64,000 nucleotides of DNA from Hymenobacter psychrophilus. Lineage in GTDB: Bacteria > Bacteroidota > Bacteroidia > Cytophagales > Hymenobacteraceae. This document shows, piece by piece, positions 53,372 through 62,715 of the stretch. Numbering within the stretch: position 1 is the stretch's first letter; every line of letters starts with the position of its first letter. The stretch covers positions 186,001-250,000 of the forward strand of contig NZ_FNOV01000006.1 in NCBI RefSeq assembly GCF_900107135.1. The letters are read 5' to 3'. The notes beneath the pieces were generated by a model. That model had not been told where the DNA came from and did not search any database. It worked only from the letters and a program-made list of their open reading frames with translations. Made by a program: the position numbers and the translations under genes.

Positions 53372-54340
53372 ATGCGCCGCCTCACTGCCTTTCTGCTGCT
53401 ACTATTGTTGCTGCCGGCCCCGGCCCGGGCCTGGGGATTTTTCGCGCACCGGCTGATTAACCGGCTGGCGGTGTACACGCTACCGCCCGAAATGGTGGGG
53501 TTCTACAAGGCCAACATCGATTACCTGACTACCAACGCCACCCGGCCCGACTCGCGACGTACGGTGGTACCCGGCGAAGCCCCCCGCCACTTCCTCGACC
53601 TGGATGCCTACGGCGACTCGGCCGCCTACAAGCTGCCCCGCTCTTACCCCGACGCGGTAGCCCTGCTCAGCGAGGATTCGCTGCTGCGCCATGGCATTGT
53701 GCCCTGGCAGGTAGCCCGCATGAAAGGCCAGCTGACAGCCGCGTTTCAGGCCCGCGACACCGACCGGATTCTGCACCTCTCGGCCGATTTGGGCCACTAC
53801 ATTGCCGATGCCTGCGTGCCGCTGCACACCACCCGCAACTACAACGGCCAGTTCACGGGCCAGCGCGGCATTCATGGGTTCTGGGAGAGCCGGCTACCCG
53901 AGCTATTAAGCAGCGGCTACGACTTTTTCACCGGCCCCGCGCCCTACCTGGAGCGCCCCACCGACGTTATCTGGGCCACCGTGGCCCGCTCCAACACTGC
54001 CCTCGACTCGGTGCTGCGCTTCGAGCAGGAACTGAGTGGCGAGTTTTCACAGGACCGCAAGTACGGCTTCGAGCAGCGCGGCAACGCTACCGTGCGCACC
54101 TACTCGCGCGACTTTGCCCGCGCCTACCACCAGCGCCTGAGCGGGCAGGTAGAGCGCCAAATGAAGCTGGCCCTGCGTTTGGTAGGAGCCTTTTGGTACA
54201 CGGCCTGGGTGGACGCCGGCCAGCCCGACCTCGATAAGCTGCCGCGCACACCCTCGGCCAAGGAGCAGCAGCGCCTGGCCCTCGAAGCCAAGCAACTCGA
54301 AGGCGCCCCCACCCGTGCCGCCGCCGGCCACGAAGAGTAG
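53372..54340 (+). CDS. Zinc-dependent phospholipase C/S1-P1 nuclease-like protein
   Basis: A 322-residue exported protein. The signal peptide ends ARA and the mature chain begins with Trp-Gly (WGFFAHRLIN), the free N-terminal Trp that binds zinc in this superfamily. Further ligands fit AHR, LSADLGHYIADACVPLHTT (HxxxD...H) and the HGFWE motif. It may hydrolyse phospholipids or nucleic acids; the overall pattern looks closer to the zinc phospholipase C group of Bacteroidota. The last 40 residues are charged and probably disordered. The ATG at 53372 opens the signal peptide. Confidence 0.82.
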   Translation: MRRLTAFLLLLLLLPAPARAWGFFAHRLINRLAVYTLPPEMVGFYKANIDYLTTNATRPDSRRTVVPGEAPRHFLDLDAYGDSAAYKLPRSYPDAVALLSEDSLLRHGIVPWQVARMKGQLTAAFQARDTDRILHLSADLGHYIADACVPLHTTRNYNGQFTGQRGIHGFWESRLPELLSSGYDFFTGPAPYLERPTDVIWATVARSNTALDSVLRFEQELSGEFSQDRKYGFEQRGNATVRTYSRDFARAYHQRLSGQVERQMKLALRLVGAFWYTAWVDAGQPDLDKLPRTPSAKEQQRLALEAKQLEGAPTRAAAGHEE

Positions 54341-54552
54341 CAAATAACCGGCTAGTAGGACCCAAACCAGTTGTTCCGATGCCGAAGCAATAATCTCCTG
54401 GCAACCTGACCTCTTACTGCCCTAAATAGCCGTTCTTTGCGGCCCCAATGCGGGCCGGAAGCCCTTGGCTGCCAATGCCGCGCCGGCCGGATAACTCCGC
54501 GTTCCGGAATGCGTAGGAGCCGGACACCTGGGCTACATTCAGTAAGAATAAT

Positions 54553-56886
54553 ATGCGGAGAATTTATTGTGTGCTGGCCCTGCTGGCGCTATTGCTTCCG
54601 GGGGCCGTACAGGCTCAGAAAGTAGGCTTGGTACTAAGCGGGGGCGGCGCTAAGGGCATTGCCCACGTGGGCGTGCTACGGCAGCTGGAGAGAAACCAGA
54701 TTCCCATCGACTACATCGTAGGCACCAGCATGGGCGCCATTGTGGGGGCCATGTACGCCGCCGGCTACTCACCCGATGAGATTGAGCAGATTGTGCTGCG
54801 GCCCGAGTTCCAGACCTGGGTGTCGGGGGCGCCGCTGGAGGGCAAGGTGTACAACTACTACGATGCCGACCCCACGCCCGCCCCGCTGAACCTGCGTCTG
54901 GCCATCGACTCGGCTTTCCGCATCAACGTTACGCCGCGGCTGGTGAACGACGTAACGCTCAACTATGTGCTGGCCACCATGCTGGCCCCGGCCGGTGCCA
55001 TTGCCAACTACAACTTCGATAATCTGCTGGTGCCCTACCGGGCGGTGGCGACCGAGGTGTTTACCCGCGAGAAAGTTATTCAGCGCGACGGCTCGCTCTC
55101 CGACGCCGTGCGCAACTCCATGGCTTTCCCGCTGGCCTTCCGGCCCATCCGCCAGGCCGATGGCCGCTACCTGTTCGACGGGGCGGTGGTGGATAACTTT
55201 CCGACCGGCGTGATGCGCCAGGAGTTTCAGCCCGACGTTATTATTGGGGTGAACGTAGGCGACGTAGCATTTAAGAAGTACCCCAAGGAGCGCGACGACC
55301 AACTGCTGACTTCCACGCTGCTGTTCCTGGGCTCGAACGTGGCCGACACGTCGTCGGTGGGGCCCAACGGCATCTTTATTCAGCCCGATTTAGGTGACAT
55401 TACGGCCGCTGATTTCAACCAGGCCAAGCGGCTGGTAGAACTGGGGGTGAAGGCGGCCGACCGCAAAATGGACGAACTGCGCAGCCGCATTGCGCGCCGC
55501 CAAGATACAGTGGCGCTCCAGAACCGCCGGCTGCTGTTTCAGCAGCGCGCTCCGAGTACGGAGTTCAAACAGATAACCGTGCAGGGCCTGCCGCCGCAGC
55601 AGCAGGAGTTTGTGCGGCGCTTCTTCCAGCGTTCGGGCTCGGATTACTACACGCCCGGCGACGTGGAGGAAGGCTACTACCGGCTGGTGAGCAACGACTT
55701 TTTCAACAACGTATACCCACGCATCCGCTACGATAAAAAGCAGCAGGGCTACGTGCTGGGGGTAGATGCGCGCCAGAACTCGAACCTGACGGCCAGCCTG
55801 GGCGGCGTGCTCTCGACCCGCTCGATGAGCAACCTTTACATCGGGGGCAGCTACCGCTACCTCAACCGCTTTCTGTACGCCATCAAGGCCGATGCTACCA
55901 TCGGCCGGTTTTACAACGGCGCCCGGGCGTCGTTCCGGATTAGTATCCCGGGCAACATTCCACTCTATATTGAGCCCGTATTCGCGTTCAATAACTTCAA
56001 CTACCAGGACACCAGCCCGCTACTGAAATCGTCGGCCCAGAACTCCCAGATTCAGCAGCGCGACGTGAAAACGGTGCTTCAGGTAGGCTTCAGCCCCAAC
56101 TACCGCAGCCGCTACATACTCAGCGGAGGCGTGTTCACCAACCGCGACCGGTTTGCTAACACCGACGACATCAGCAGCAACGCTACCCTCGACCAGAGCC
56201 GCCTCCAGGGATTCACGGCAGCCATCAATTTTGAGCGTAACTCCCTCAACCGCCGCCAGTACGCGGTGGCTGGCCGGCGGGTGAAACTGGGTTTCCGGGG
56301 CGTGCAGGCGCGGGAAAGCTACACGCCCGGCAGCACTGCCGAGGAGCTGGATAGCCGGCGCAAAACCCAGCAGTGGCTGAAGCTCAGCCTGTTCAATGAG
56401 CAGTACTTTACCTTCAACAAAACCGACTCGGTGGGCCGTAAAGTACACGCCTGGGGCTACCTGGCCGAAGTGCAGGCCACTACGCAGGGCGCGTTTGCCA
56501 CGTATCGCTCCTCGCTCACTACCTCGGCGGCCTTTCTGCCCCTCACCGATTCGCGCACGCTGTTTATGGACCGTTATCGGGGTACGGCCTACGCGGCAGT
56601 AGGCCTGCGCTATATCAAGGAAGTACTAACCAACGTGGAATGGCGCTCCGAGGCGTACTTGCACACGCTTGTCCGGCCCTGGGAGCGGCAGGATGTAAAC
56701 CCGCTGCTGCCGCAGCGCCTCAACTCCATCAGCCGCCCCTACCTGACGGTTATGACCGGGTTTATGTACCAGTCGCCGGTCGGGCCGCTCTCGCTCCAGT
56801 TTATTCACTATGATGACCCGCGCCAGAAGTTCGGCGTATTCGCTCATATCGGCTTCCTGCTCTTCCGCGACCGGGCCCTGGACTAA
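54553..56886 (+). CDS. Patatin-like phospholipase fused to POTRA and outer-membrane barrel
   Basis: A 777-residue exported protein. After the signal peptide (ending VQAQ) comes a patatin domain: LSGGGAKGIAHVGVL for the oxyanion hole, the nucleophile in GTSMGA, and the catalytic Asp in DGAVVDNFP. Around residues 335-415 lies a POTRA-like module (FKQITVQGLPPQQQEFV). The C-terminal 360 residues form a beta-barrel of the BamA/Omp85 type. The layout resembles PlpD of Pseudomonas, a type Vd autotransporter phospholipase, and is widespread in Bacteroidota. It likely acts at the outer membrane. Confidence 0.88.
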   Translation: MRRIYCVLALLALLLPGAVQAQKVGLVLSGGGAKGIAHVGVLRQLERNQIPIDYIVGTSMGAIVGAMYAAGYSPDEIEQIVLRPEFQTWVSGAPLEGKVYNYYDADPTPAPLNLRLAIDSAFRINVTPRLVNDVTLNYVLATMLAPAGAIANYNFDNLLVPYRAVATEVFTREKVIQRDGSLSDAVRNSMAFPLAFRPIRQADGRYLFDGAVVDNFPTGVMRQEFQPDVIIGVNVGDVAFKKYPKERDDQLLTSTLLFLGSNVADTSSVGPNGIFIQPDLGDITAADFNQAKRLVELGVKAADRKMDELRSRIARRQDTVALQNRRLLFQQRAPSTEFKQITVQGLPPQQQEFVRRFFQRSGSDYYTPGDVEEGYYRLVSNDFFNNVYPRIRYDKKQQGYVLGVDARQNSNLTASLGGVLSTRSMSNLYIGGSYRYLNRFLYAIKADATIGRFYNGARASFRISIPGNIPLYIEPVFAFNNFNYQDTSPLLKSSAQNSQIQQRDVKTVLQVGFSPNYRSRYILSGGVFTNRDRFANTDDISSNATLDQSRLQGFTAAINFERNSLNRRQYAVAGRRVKLGFRGVQARESYTPGSTAEELDSRRKTQQWLKLSLFNEQYFTFNKTDSVGRKVHAWGYLAEVQATTQGAFATYRSSLTTSAAFLPLTDSRTLFMDRYRGTAYAAVGLRYIKEVLTNVEWRSEAYLHTLVRPWERQDVNPLLPQRLNSISRPYLTVMTGFMYQSPVGPLSLQFIHYDDPRQKFGVFAHIGFLLFRDRALD

Positions 56887-56914
56887 GGGTGAACTGGTGA
56901 GTGAGTAACGGCTA

Positions 56915-56984
56915 TTACGCAGCAGCCCCAGCGGGGCGACCTATCGGATTACTGATACGTCGCTCCGCTGGGGCTGCTGCGTAA
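56915..56984. repeat. Palindromic repeat after the patatin gene
   Basis: Arms of 26 bases (56915-56940 and 56959-56984) pair with one mismatch around an 18-base loop. The arm core CAGCAGCCCCAGCGG differs from the GTCATTC family. Part of the right arm (CTGCTGCGTA) is repeated again at 56988-56997. Confidence 0.75.
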
Positions 56985-57099
56985 GGCCTGCTGCGTAGGG
57001 CCCGTTATAAACTGGTGAGCTGCTGTTCGGAGCCGGCTGGTGTCATTTACGGAAGCAATTCCCCGAACACCAACTCATTATCTCACTGGCCGGCCTCCC

Positions 57100-57903
57100 C
57101 TATTCTACCGGGTGTTGCGGGAGTTCCTCGCGGGGGCCAGCCACGCTGGAACCCGACAGCGGGGTGTCGCGGAAGATCAGGTTGAACAGGATGGCCACCA
57201 GCCAGCCCGCCAGCGGGGGCGCCAGCATATACAGCCACAGCGCGGTGTAATTTTGGGCCGCCACAGCCGAACCCAGGCTACGGGCCGGGTTGAGGCTCAT
57301 GCCTGAATACGGCGTTTCGACTACCACATAGAACGCCAGTAGCGCCGCCAGCAGCCAGCCGGCCAGGTTCTGGAGCCGTTTGGTGTGCAGGGCCATAAAC
57401 AGCACCGCCACCATCACGAACGTAATTACAAACTCGGCTCCGAAGGCCACTGCCACCCCATCGGGCCCGGGCTGGGTAAGCACGTAGTCGACTTTAGGAT
57501 GGGCGAAGTAGCGGCCCAACAGGGCCAGCAAGGCCTGCCCGGCCAGCAGCCCCCCGGCCACCTGGGCCAGGATGTACCAGCAGGCATCGGCCGGCTTTAT
57601 TTTGCCCAGCTGCCAGAAGGCGATGGTGACGGCCGGATTCACGTGGGCCCCCGAGCGTTTGCCCCAGGGACTATACACGATAACAGCCACCGTCAGGCCT
57701 ACTACCAGTCCGATTACGGCCCGGCCCAGTACCTCGTGGCCCGCCAGCCGTTCGGCCAGCCACGAGCCCGGATAGTGCACGGCCGTAGCAATCAGCCCCG
57801 ACGCAAACAGAAACAGAAACAGTCCCGATGCTTCGGCCAGGTAGTTAGACCAGTGCCGTTTAGCCGATACGAGCAGGTGGGCAAGGAAATTAGGTCGGCG
57901 CAC
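57100..57903 (-). CDS. Aquaporin/MIP family channel
   Basis: A 267-residue channel with about six helices. Both NPA boxes are present: HVNPAVTIAF and SLNPARSLGS. The first half contains GLVVGLTVAVIVYSPWGKRSG and the spacing is typical of MIP channels. Whether it carries water or glycerol cannot be decided from the motifs. The C-terminus is a short polar tail. The start appears to be GTG at 57903, with a run of ten G (57918-57927) 14 bases upstream that could vary in length. Confidence 0.88.
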   Translation of the reverse strand: MRRPNFLAHLLVSAKRHWSNYLAEASGLFLFLFASGLIATAVHYPGSWLAERLAGHEVLGRAVIGLVVGLTVAVIVYSPWGKRSGAHVNPAVTIAFWQLGKIKPADACWYILAQVAGGLLAGQALLALLGRYFAHPKVDYVLTQPGPDGVAVAFGAEFVITFVMVAVLFMALHTKRLQNLAGWLLAALLAFYVVVETPYSGMSLNPARSLGSAVAAQNYTALWLYMLAPPLAGWLVAILFNLIFRDTPLSGSSVAGPREELPQHPVE

Positions 57904-57987
57904 AGGAGTTGGTTGACGGGGGGGGGGCAGACTGGGTAAAATGCTGTGTTACGCCGCCGAAATTACACGGGCAATTCGGGGCACTAC

Positions 57988-58728
57988 TTACTCTGCAATT
58001 CGCTCGCTGGCAAACCGGCGCAGCAGTGCGGCTACTTCCTGGGGGGCCTCATAGGGCAGCAGATGGCCGGCACCAGCCACTATTTCGAGGGGCGTATCGG
58101 GCGGCAGCAACGGCAGCGTTTCGAGGCCATGCACCGAGGGCGAGAGTACCGCGTCCTGGTCGCCGGCCACCAGGGCGCAGGGCACCCTAATCTGGCTTAC
58201 CCGGGCGCTAATATCTTCGCGGCTGCCGCGCAGCAGCCACGCCTCCCAGGCCGCGCGCGAGCTGGCCAGGTTGTCGGCCACTACCTGCCGGTGCGTGGCC
58301 TCAGGCAGCGGCCGGGCCGTGATGTTACAGACCGTTTTTTCGGCCTCAGCCGGTTTGCCCCAGGCCTGCAGGCTGGTTTGGCGGTCTTCATCGGTCATGG
58401 GCTCGGGGCTGGGTGGCGAGGGGCTCAGCAGCACCACTCCCACCAGGCCCACCGGCTGCCGGGCAGCCAGTTCCAGCGCGATTTTGCCCCCCATACTATG
58501 GCCCACCAGCACGTAGCGGGTCAGCTTTTCGGCCTCCATGAAAGCAGCTACAGCATCGGCGTAGGCGGATACCGAGAACCCACGCGCCGGAGCCGGGGCC
58601 CCACCGAAACCACCTAAGTCAGGCGCGAGCAAACGGTAATCGGGCCGGAGCAGATTGGCTAGCTGGTCGAACTCGTGGCCGGCGCCGGCCCAGTAGTGCA
58701 GGGCCAGGAACGTGAGGGTGTTGGGCAT
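57988..58728 (-). CDS. Alpha/beta hydrolase
   Basis: A 246-residue alpha/beta-hydrolase with nucleophile elbow GHSMGG, an oxyanion region after LALHYWAGAGHEFDQL and a C-terminal His in AGAGHLLPYE. The acid is probably Asp in LVAGDQDAVLSP. No signal peptide. Similar to MenH/BioH-like small hydrolases, without a clear substrate. The ATG at 58728 starts MPNTLTFLALHYW; the frame is open further upstream but that would enter the region after the T9SS gene terminator. It precedes the aquaporin on the same strand by 84 bases. Confidence 0.85.
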   Translation of the reverse strand: MPNTLTFLALHYWAGAGHEFDQLANLLRPDYRLLAPDLGGFGGAPAPARGFSVSAYADAVAAFMEAEKLTRYVLVGHSMGGKIALELAARQPVGLVGVVLLSPSPPSPEPMTDEDRQTSLQAWGKPAEAEKTVCNITARPLPEATHRQVVADNLASSRAAWEAWLLRGSREDISARVSQIRVPCALVAGDQDAVLSPSVHGLETLPLLPPDTPLEIVAGAGHLLPYEAPQEVAALLRRFASERIAE

Positions 58729-58794
58729 AGTAAAGTGTGTACGAAGGTGGGCGGCTGATGGTCGGGAGCCGTGGCACTGGCCCATTACTACAAC

Positions 58795-58825
58795 AAAAAG
58801 GGGCAGCTCCTGATGGAGCTGCCCC
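58795..58825 (-). terminator. Intrinsic terminator after the second T9SS gene
   Basis: On the minus strand an 11-bp perfect stem (58815-58825 with 58800-58810, loop of four) is followed by TTTTT (58795-58799). It lies 26 bases beyond the T9SS gene stop. Confidence 0.8.
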
Positions 58826-58851
58826 TGATTATTACAACCGGATTCGGTTAT

Positions 58852-61194
58852 TTACTGCTTGCTTACCCGCATCACCTTGGCTTCGCCCGAAGGCATTACC
58901 AGGCGCACCAAGTAAATACCGCTGCGCAGGTTGGCTACGTTCGGCACGGATACGTCGTTGATACCGACAGTGAGTTGCACTGCCTGCTGGCTCACTACGC
59001 GGCCCGTCATATCGGTTACCGACAACTGGGCCGGGCCGGCTACGCTCGTGTTGGCCGTCAGGGTCAGCACCTCTCCGAAGGGGTTCGGGAAAGCCCGAAC
59101 TTCCGCTTTGGCCAATTCAGCGCCCCCATCAAACGTCACCACTTTAGGCGCATAATAATGGTCGGTACCGTCGAGGTCGATCTGGCGCAGACGGTAGTAG
59201 CGCACGCCGGTCTTACCCGCTTCGGTATCGATGTAGCGGTAGCGCAACAACTGGTTGCTATTGGGCGAAGCGCTGGGCACGAACGTCAGGGCCCGGTAGT
59301 TGCGGCCATCGTTGGACACCTGCAGCTCGTAGCCGCGGCTGTTCAACTCATTTACCGTTTCCCAGGTAATCTCGGCATTCTTACCTACGCGCTTGGCGTC
59401 AAACGCCGTGAGCGTAACGGGCAGCGGTGCGGTGAACTCGCTGAGCGAGAAGGTAGCAAACGTGGTTACATTGGTTTTGACCAGAGTATTACTTTCCGTA
59501 TCCAGTGCGTCGCGGCCCAGCTGCCCGAACGTGTTACCGCTCGATGTAGACACGAACAGGGCTAATTTACTCTCATCAAGCGTTTGATTGTTGGGGATGA
59601 GGTTCGTTAGCTCGTTATTGAGGTAACGGAACGTAAGCGTAGCATTCAGGCCGCCGGTGTTGGTCTGCTGGTCGGCAGGGCGTACTCCGAAGATGCGACG
59701 GATGGTTGGGCGGCTGTTGGAGCCATTATTAACGGAAGTGTAGTTTTCCGCCGTGTTACGCGTTACCGTTACAATGCCCGGGTTATTGCCAACGAAGTTA
59801 AGTGAGAGGCCAATGTTACCGAAATCCTGCGTAGTGCCCGCACGAGCAACCTCCGCAATCTTCACGTAGCCCCGCAGATACGAATTATCCGTTTCGCCCT
59901 CGATACGGGCCGACTGAATACCTACATTGTTGACGTTGGTAGCCGGAGAAAGCTCTACAAACGACACGTTTACCGCGCTGATATTGGTCCGCAGAATACC
60001 GTTGATGAAGCGGAGGACACCGCCGGCCTGAACAGTAAAGTTGGTAGTCAGGTCTTTGATGCCGCCACCCGAAATTTCCACATTAACCAGACCCGAAGCC
60101 GAGCCACTGATAATTTGGTCGGTACCGGCAAAGGCGATAGTCGTGTTTTCGCGCTGGATAAAGCTATCCTGCTGGTTGTTAAAGTCGCCAAATACATTCA
60201 GGCGACCTACTACCAGGCGGGTAATAGAACGTTGGGCCTGGCTGGTGCCATTCATGGTGAAGGTGCGGGTTTGCGCCGGACCCGAGGCGCCTCTTGGGCC
60301 AGTTGCCGTATTGTCGTAACCGGGTACATCGGTAGTTACAGTTGACGTGCCACCGCCTGGATTTTGGATGACGGTTTCGCGCGTGCTAGGAAGCTTAATG
60401 GCGTCGCTGTAGATGTTGGGGTATTGAATTGTGGAACCCGAACCAAAGTCCGGAATCGTGGCATCTTTACCGGAGTTAGGTACTCCGTTGCTCCAGTTGG
60501 CCGGATCAAACCAATTGTCATCCTGTCCGCCGGTCCAAGTAGTGGAAGTCGGAGGCTCAGTGGGGCGTACGCCGGTTACGGTGAAGGTGGCTTGGTAAGC
60601 CCCCCCAGGGGGCGTCTGAATGGTAAATGTACGAGGGGTACCATTGCTACGTGTGGTACGGCCAGAAACCGTAAAAAACACGTCGACGGTGTAAGAACCC
60701 GGTGCTAATGTCGTATTGGCGGTAGCTCCTCTGAGTAGGTCGATATTAGCTATATCATTGAAAAAGGATTTATCCCCGCCACTGGTGTTCACCAGAGGCA
60801 ATGCAATGGTACCACTAGTAACGGGGGCGCTAACACCATCAGCTGTTACATTGTAGGTAAGGGTAGCACTGTTAATGACATCAGGGGCAAACTCAGAGGT
60901 AAAAGCGGAACCGCCATTGAGCAGCAACGTGGTGTTGAAATTAGATACATCAAACGTACCCAAGTCCTCTCCATCAAAGTCAGGAGCCGCAGTGGTATTC
61001 TGCCCATCATAAGTCACGTTGCCAGTACCAGGGTCAATTATGATATTGGAGCCCGTAAAACGTGTGTTTGGGTTGCTCGGCTGCGCCTGCGCTGTGAAGC
61101 TCGTGCCGAAGAAAACAAACAGCGCCAGCAGGGGTAATAACCGTTGCCAGACTTGGCCCCGAAGGGCGGGAGGAGAAGATAATAGTGCTTTCAT
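58852..61194 (-). CDS. T9SS type A sorting-domain surface protein
   Basis: A 780-residue secreted protein. The signal peptide ends FTAQAQ. The large middle part is Thr/Asn/Gly-rich beta structure with no named domain; WTGGQDDNWFDPANWSNGVP near residue 240 is a motif found in many Bacteroidota surface proteins. The stalk before the C-terminus (LPVTLTAFDAKRVGKNAEITW) resembles that of the T9SS protein at 51045. The final 75 residues (FPNPFGEVLTL... VRLVMPSGEAKVMRVSKQ) form the T9SS type A sorting domain. A TATTTTTG box on the minus strand lies 127 bases upstream. Confidence 0.85.
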   Translation of the reverse strand: MKALLSSPPALRGQVWQRLLPLLALFVFFGTSFTAQAQPSNPNTRFTGSNIIIDPGTGNVTYDGQNTTAAPDFDGEDLGTFDVSNFNTTLLLNGGSAFTSEFAPDVINSATLTYNVTADGVSAPVTSGTIALPLVNTSGGDKSFFNDIANIDLLRGATANTTLAPGSYTVDVFFTVSGRTTRSNGTPRTFTIQTPPGGAYQATFTVTGVRPTEPPTSTTWTGGQDDNWFDPANWSNGVPNSGKDATIPDFGSGSTIQYPNIYSDAIKLPSTRETVIQNPGGGTSTVTTDVPGYDNTATGPRGASGPAQTRTFTMNGTSQAQRSITRLVVGRLNVFGDFNNQQDSFIQRENTTIAFAGTDQIISGSASGLVNVEISGGGIKDLTTNFTVQAGGVLRFINGILRTNISAVNVSFVELSPATNVNNVGIQSARIEGETDNSYLRGYVKIAEVARAGTTQDFGNIGLSLNFVGNNPGIVTVTRNTAENYTSVNNGSNSRPTIRRIFGVRPADQQTNTGGLNATLTFRYLNNELTNLIPNNQTLDESKLALFVSTSSGNTFGQLGRDALDTESNTLVKTNVTTFATFSLSEFTAPLPVTLTAFDAKRVGKNAEITWETVNELNSRGYELQVSNDGRNYRALTFVPSASPNSNQLLRYRYIDTEAGKTGVRYYRLRQIDLDGTDHYYAPKVVTFDGGAELAKAEVRAFPNPFGEVLTLTANTSVAGPAQLSVTDMTGRVVSQQAVQLTVGINDVSVPNVANLRSGIYLVRLVMPSGEAKVMRVSKQ

Positions 61195-61320
61195 TCTGAT
61201 GAAGAGTTAAAAAAGAGAGGGAATTTTTTCCAATTGTGGGACTAACGCGCCCGCGCTCAAGCGAGTTCGAATCGACTATACGGAATCGGAAAATTATGGC
61301 CGGATTTTTTTATAAAAAAT

Positions 61321-61328
61321 CAAAAATA
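61321..61328 (-). promoter_or_regulatory. Possible -7 element for the second T9SS gene
   Basis: TATTTTTG on the minus strand matches TAnnTTTG in a strongly AT-rich stretch between the bestrophin stop and the T9SS start. The resulting leader would be about 120 bases. AT-richness makes a chance match possible. Confidence 0.35.
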
Positions 61329-61417
61329 TGCAATCAGCCGGCTGGAAAACGCGTAAAACGGCTTACACATGTCATATATTCAATAAATTGTATAACAAAT
61401 AGCAATAAGCGAGCCAG

Positions 61418-62341
61418 CTACCGGACTACACTGTAAGGCGGATAAGCCAATGCTTTCTTAAAATGGGGAAGCTCTACGTTCAGCACGTCGTGCACACTCA
61501 CCCGGATTTTGTGGGCCAATTGGGTAATGGGTAAATCGTTGCTGTCGGTACCGAAGGGCTGCTCGATTTCCTCGGCAATCATGACCAGCCCCAGCATGAT
61601 ATAAGCTCCCACCATCGTGATGGGAATCATCCAGTAGCCGCTGGTAGCCAGTAGCACAAACGGCATGATGCCAATGAACAGGGTAATGAACATCTTGATG
61701 AAGAAGGTGTAAGAGAACGGAATAGGGGTAGACTTGATCCGCTCACAAACGCCGTTCACTTCCATCATACCCAGCAGATGGGGCTTGAAAACCAGTAAAT
61801 GAACGGGGTCGATTATCTGGGCCTGGCGCAGCTGCTCAATGCTTTCCTGTAAAACGGCCAGCAGGCAGACCGTGGGGCTCTCGGCAGCCTGCAGCCGTTC
61901 GATAATGTCGGGGGTAGCCTCGAACTGCTCGTAGCGAACATTGTTGCGCAGGCTGCCCTTGAGCGCCAGGGGGAAGTTGGAAATCAGGGCCGCGTAGTAG
62001 GCCCGGCTGCGGGCCGCATCGCGGGGCAGAATGGCATTGAGTTCGATGGCCAGCCCCCGGCAATGCGACACGAGCTGCCCCCATACCCGTCGCCCCTCGT
62101 AGTAGCGGTCGTAAGCCGTGTTGGTGCGGAACACCAGCAGCAGGCTGAGCATGATACCCAGAAACGAGAAGTACTCGCGGCCCAGCTGAATGGGAACGGC
62201 ATGGTAGCGCAGCACGATCAGGGCCACGGCAATGTTATAGACAGCCACCAAGGCTACCCGGCGTAGCAACAGCCGAATGATGCTTGACGTATGGAAATGC
62301 CAAAGGGCCCGCCACCAATCACCGGCTTTATAAACAATCAT
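61418..62341 (-). CDS. Bestrophin-like (UPF0187) channel protein
   Basis: A 307-residue membrane protein. N-terminal helix region (IIRLLLRRVALVAVYNIAVALIV), then the family signature SLLLVFRTNTAYDRYYEGRRVWGQL, and the C-terminal pair MIPITMVGAYIMLGL and EEIEQPFGTDSNDLP. Bacterial bestrophins form pentameric cation channels. The ATG at 62341 (MIVYKAGDWW) was chosen over one 8 codons upstream because the family usually starts with this segment. Confidence 0.85.
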   Translation of the reverse strand: MIVYKAGDWWRALWHFHTSSIIRLLLRRVALVAVYNIAVALIVLRYHAVPIQLGREYFSFLGIMLSLLLVFRTNTAYDRYYEGRRVWGQLVSHCRGLAIELNAILPRDAARSRAYYAALISNFPLALKGSLRNNVRYEQFEATPDIIERLQAAESPTVCLLAVLQESIEQLRQAQIIDPVHLLVFKPHLLGMMEVNGVCERIKSTPIPFSYTFFIKMFITLFIGIMPFVLLATSGYWMIPITMVGAYIMLGLVMIAEEIEQPFGTDSNDLPITQLAHKIRVSVHDVLNVELPHFKKALAYPPYSVVR

Positions 62342-62592
62342 AGTCGCGAAGTTTGGAGCCTGCAACGCGAACGACCCTAAAGAGTTTTGCGGCCCCTACC
62401 TCCTGCTCCACGCCAACAGCAGCCCGAAACGCTAAACAAAGCGAAAGCACTTGCCGGGAGAAGTCCAAAGCATCCGCCCCGATCTGTGAGCCGGCGTTTT
62501 GTCATCTTCTACGACCGTATGCCACACGGGTCATCGGCCAACGCGGGGCGATGCAAGCGCGGTTGGGCTATCAACCGGCCCGGACAACCAGC

Positions 62593-62630
62593 AAAAAGCC
62601 GCAGGAATCCGCCGAAACGGAACCTGCGGC
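62593..62630 (-). terminator. Intrinsic terminator after the GMC oxidoreductase gene
   Basis: On the minus strand an 8-bp stem (62623-62630 with 62598-62605) is followed by TTTTT (62593-62597). It lies in the 374-base gap 62342-62715, which otherwise should hold the bestrophin promoter; I see no gene there. Confidence 0.65.
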
Positions 62631-62715
62631 CTTTTGGGAAAAGCGCGGTTCAGGTCGCTTCGCCCCAGCTTGCGGGCGTTGCCAGTGAACAGCGCACGGC
62701 CATCGGCCGCGGTTT

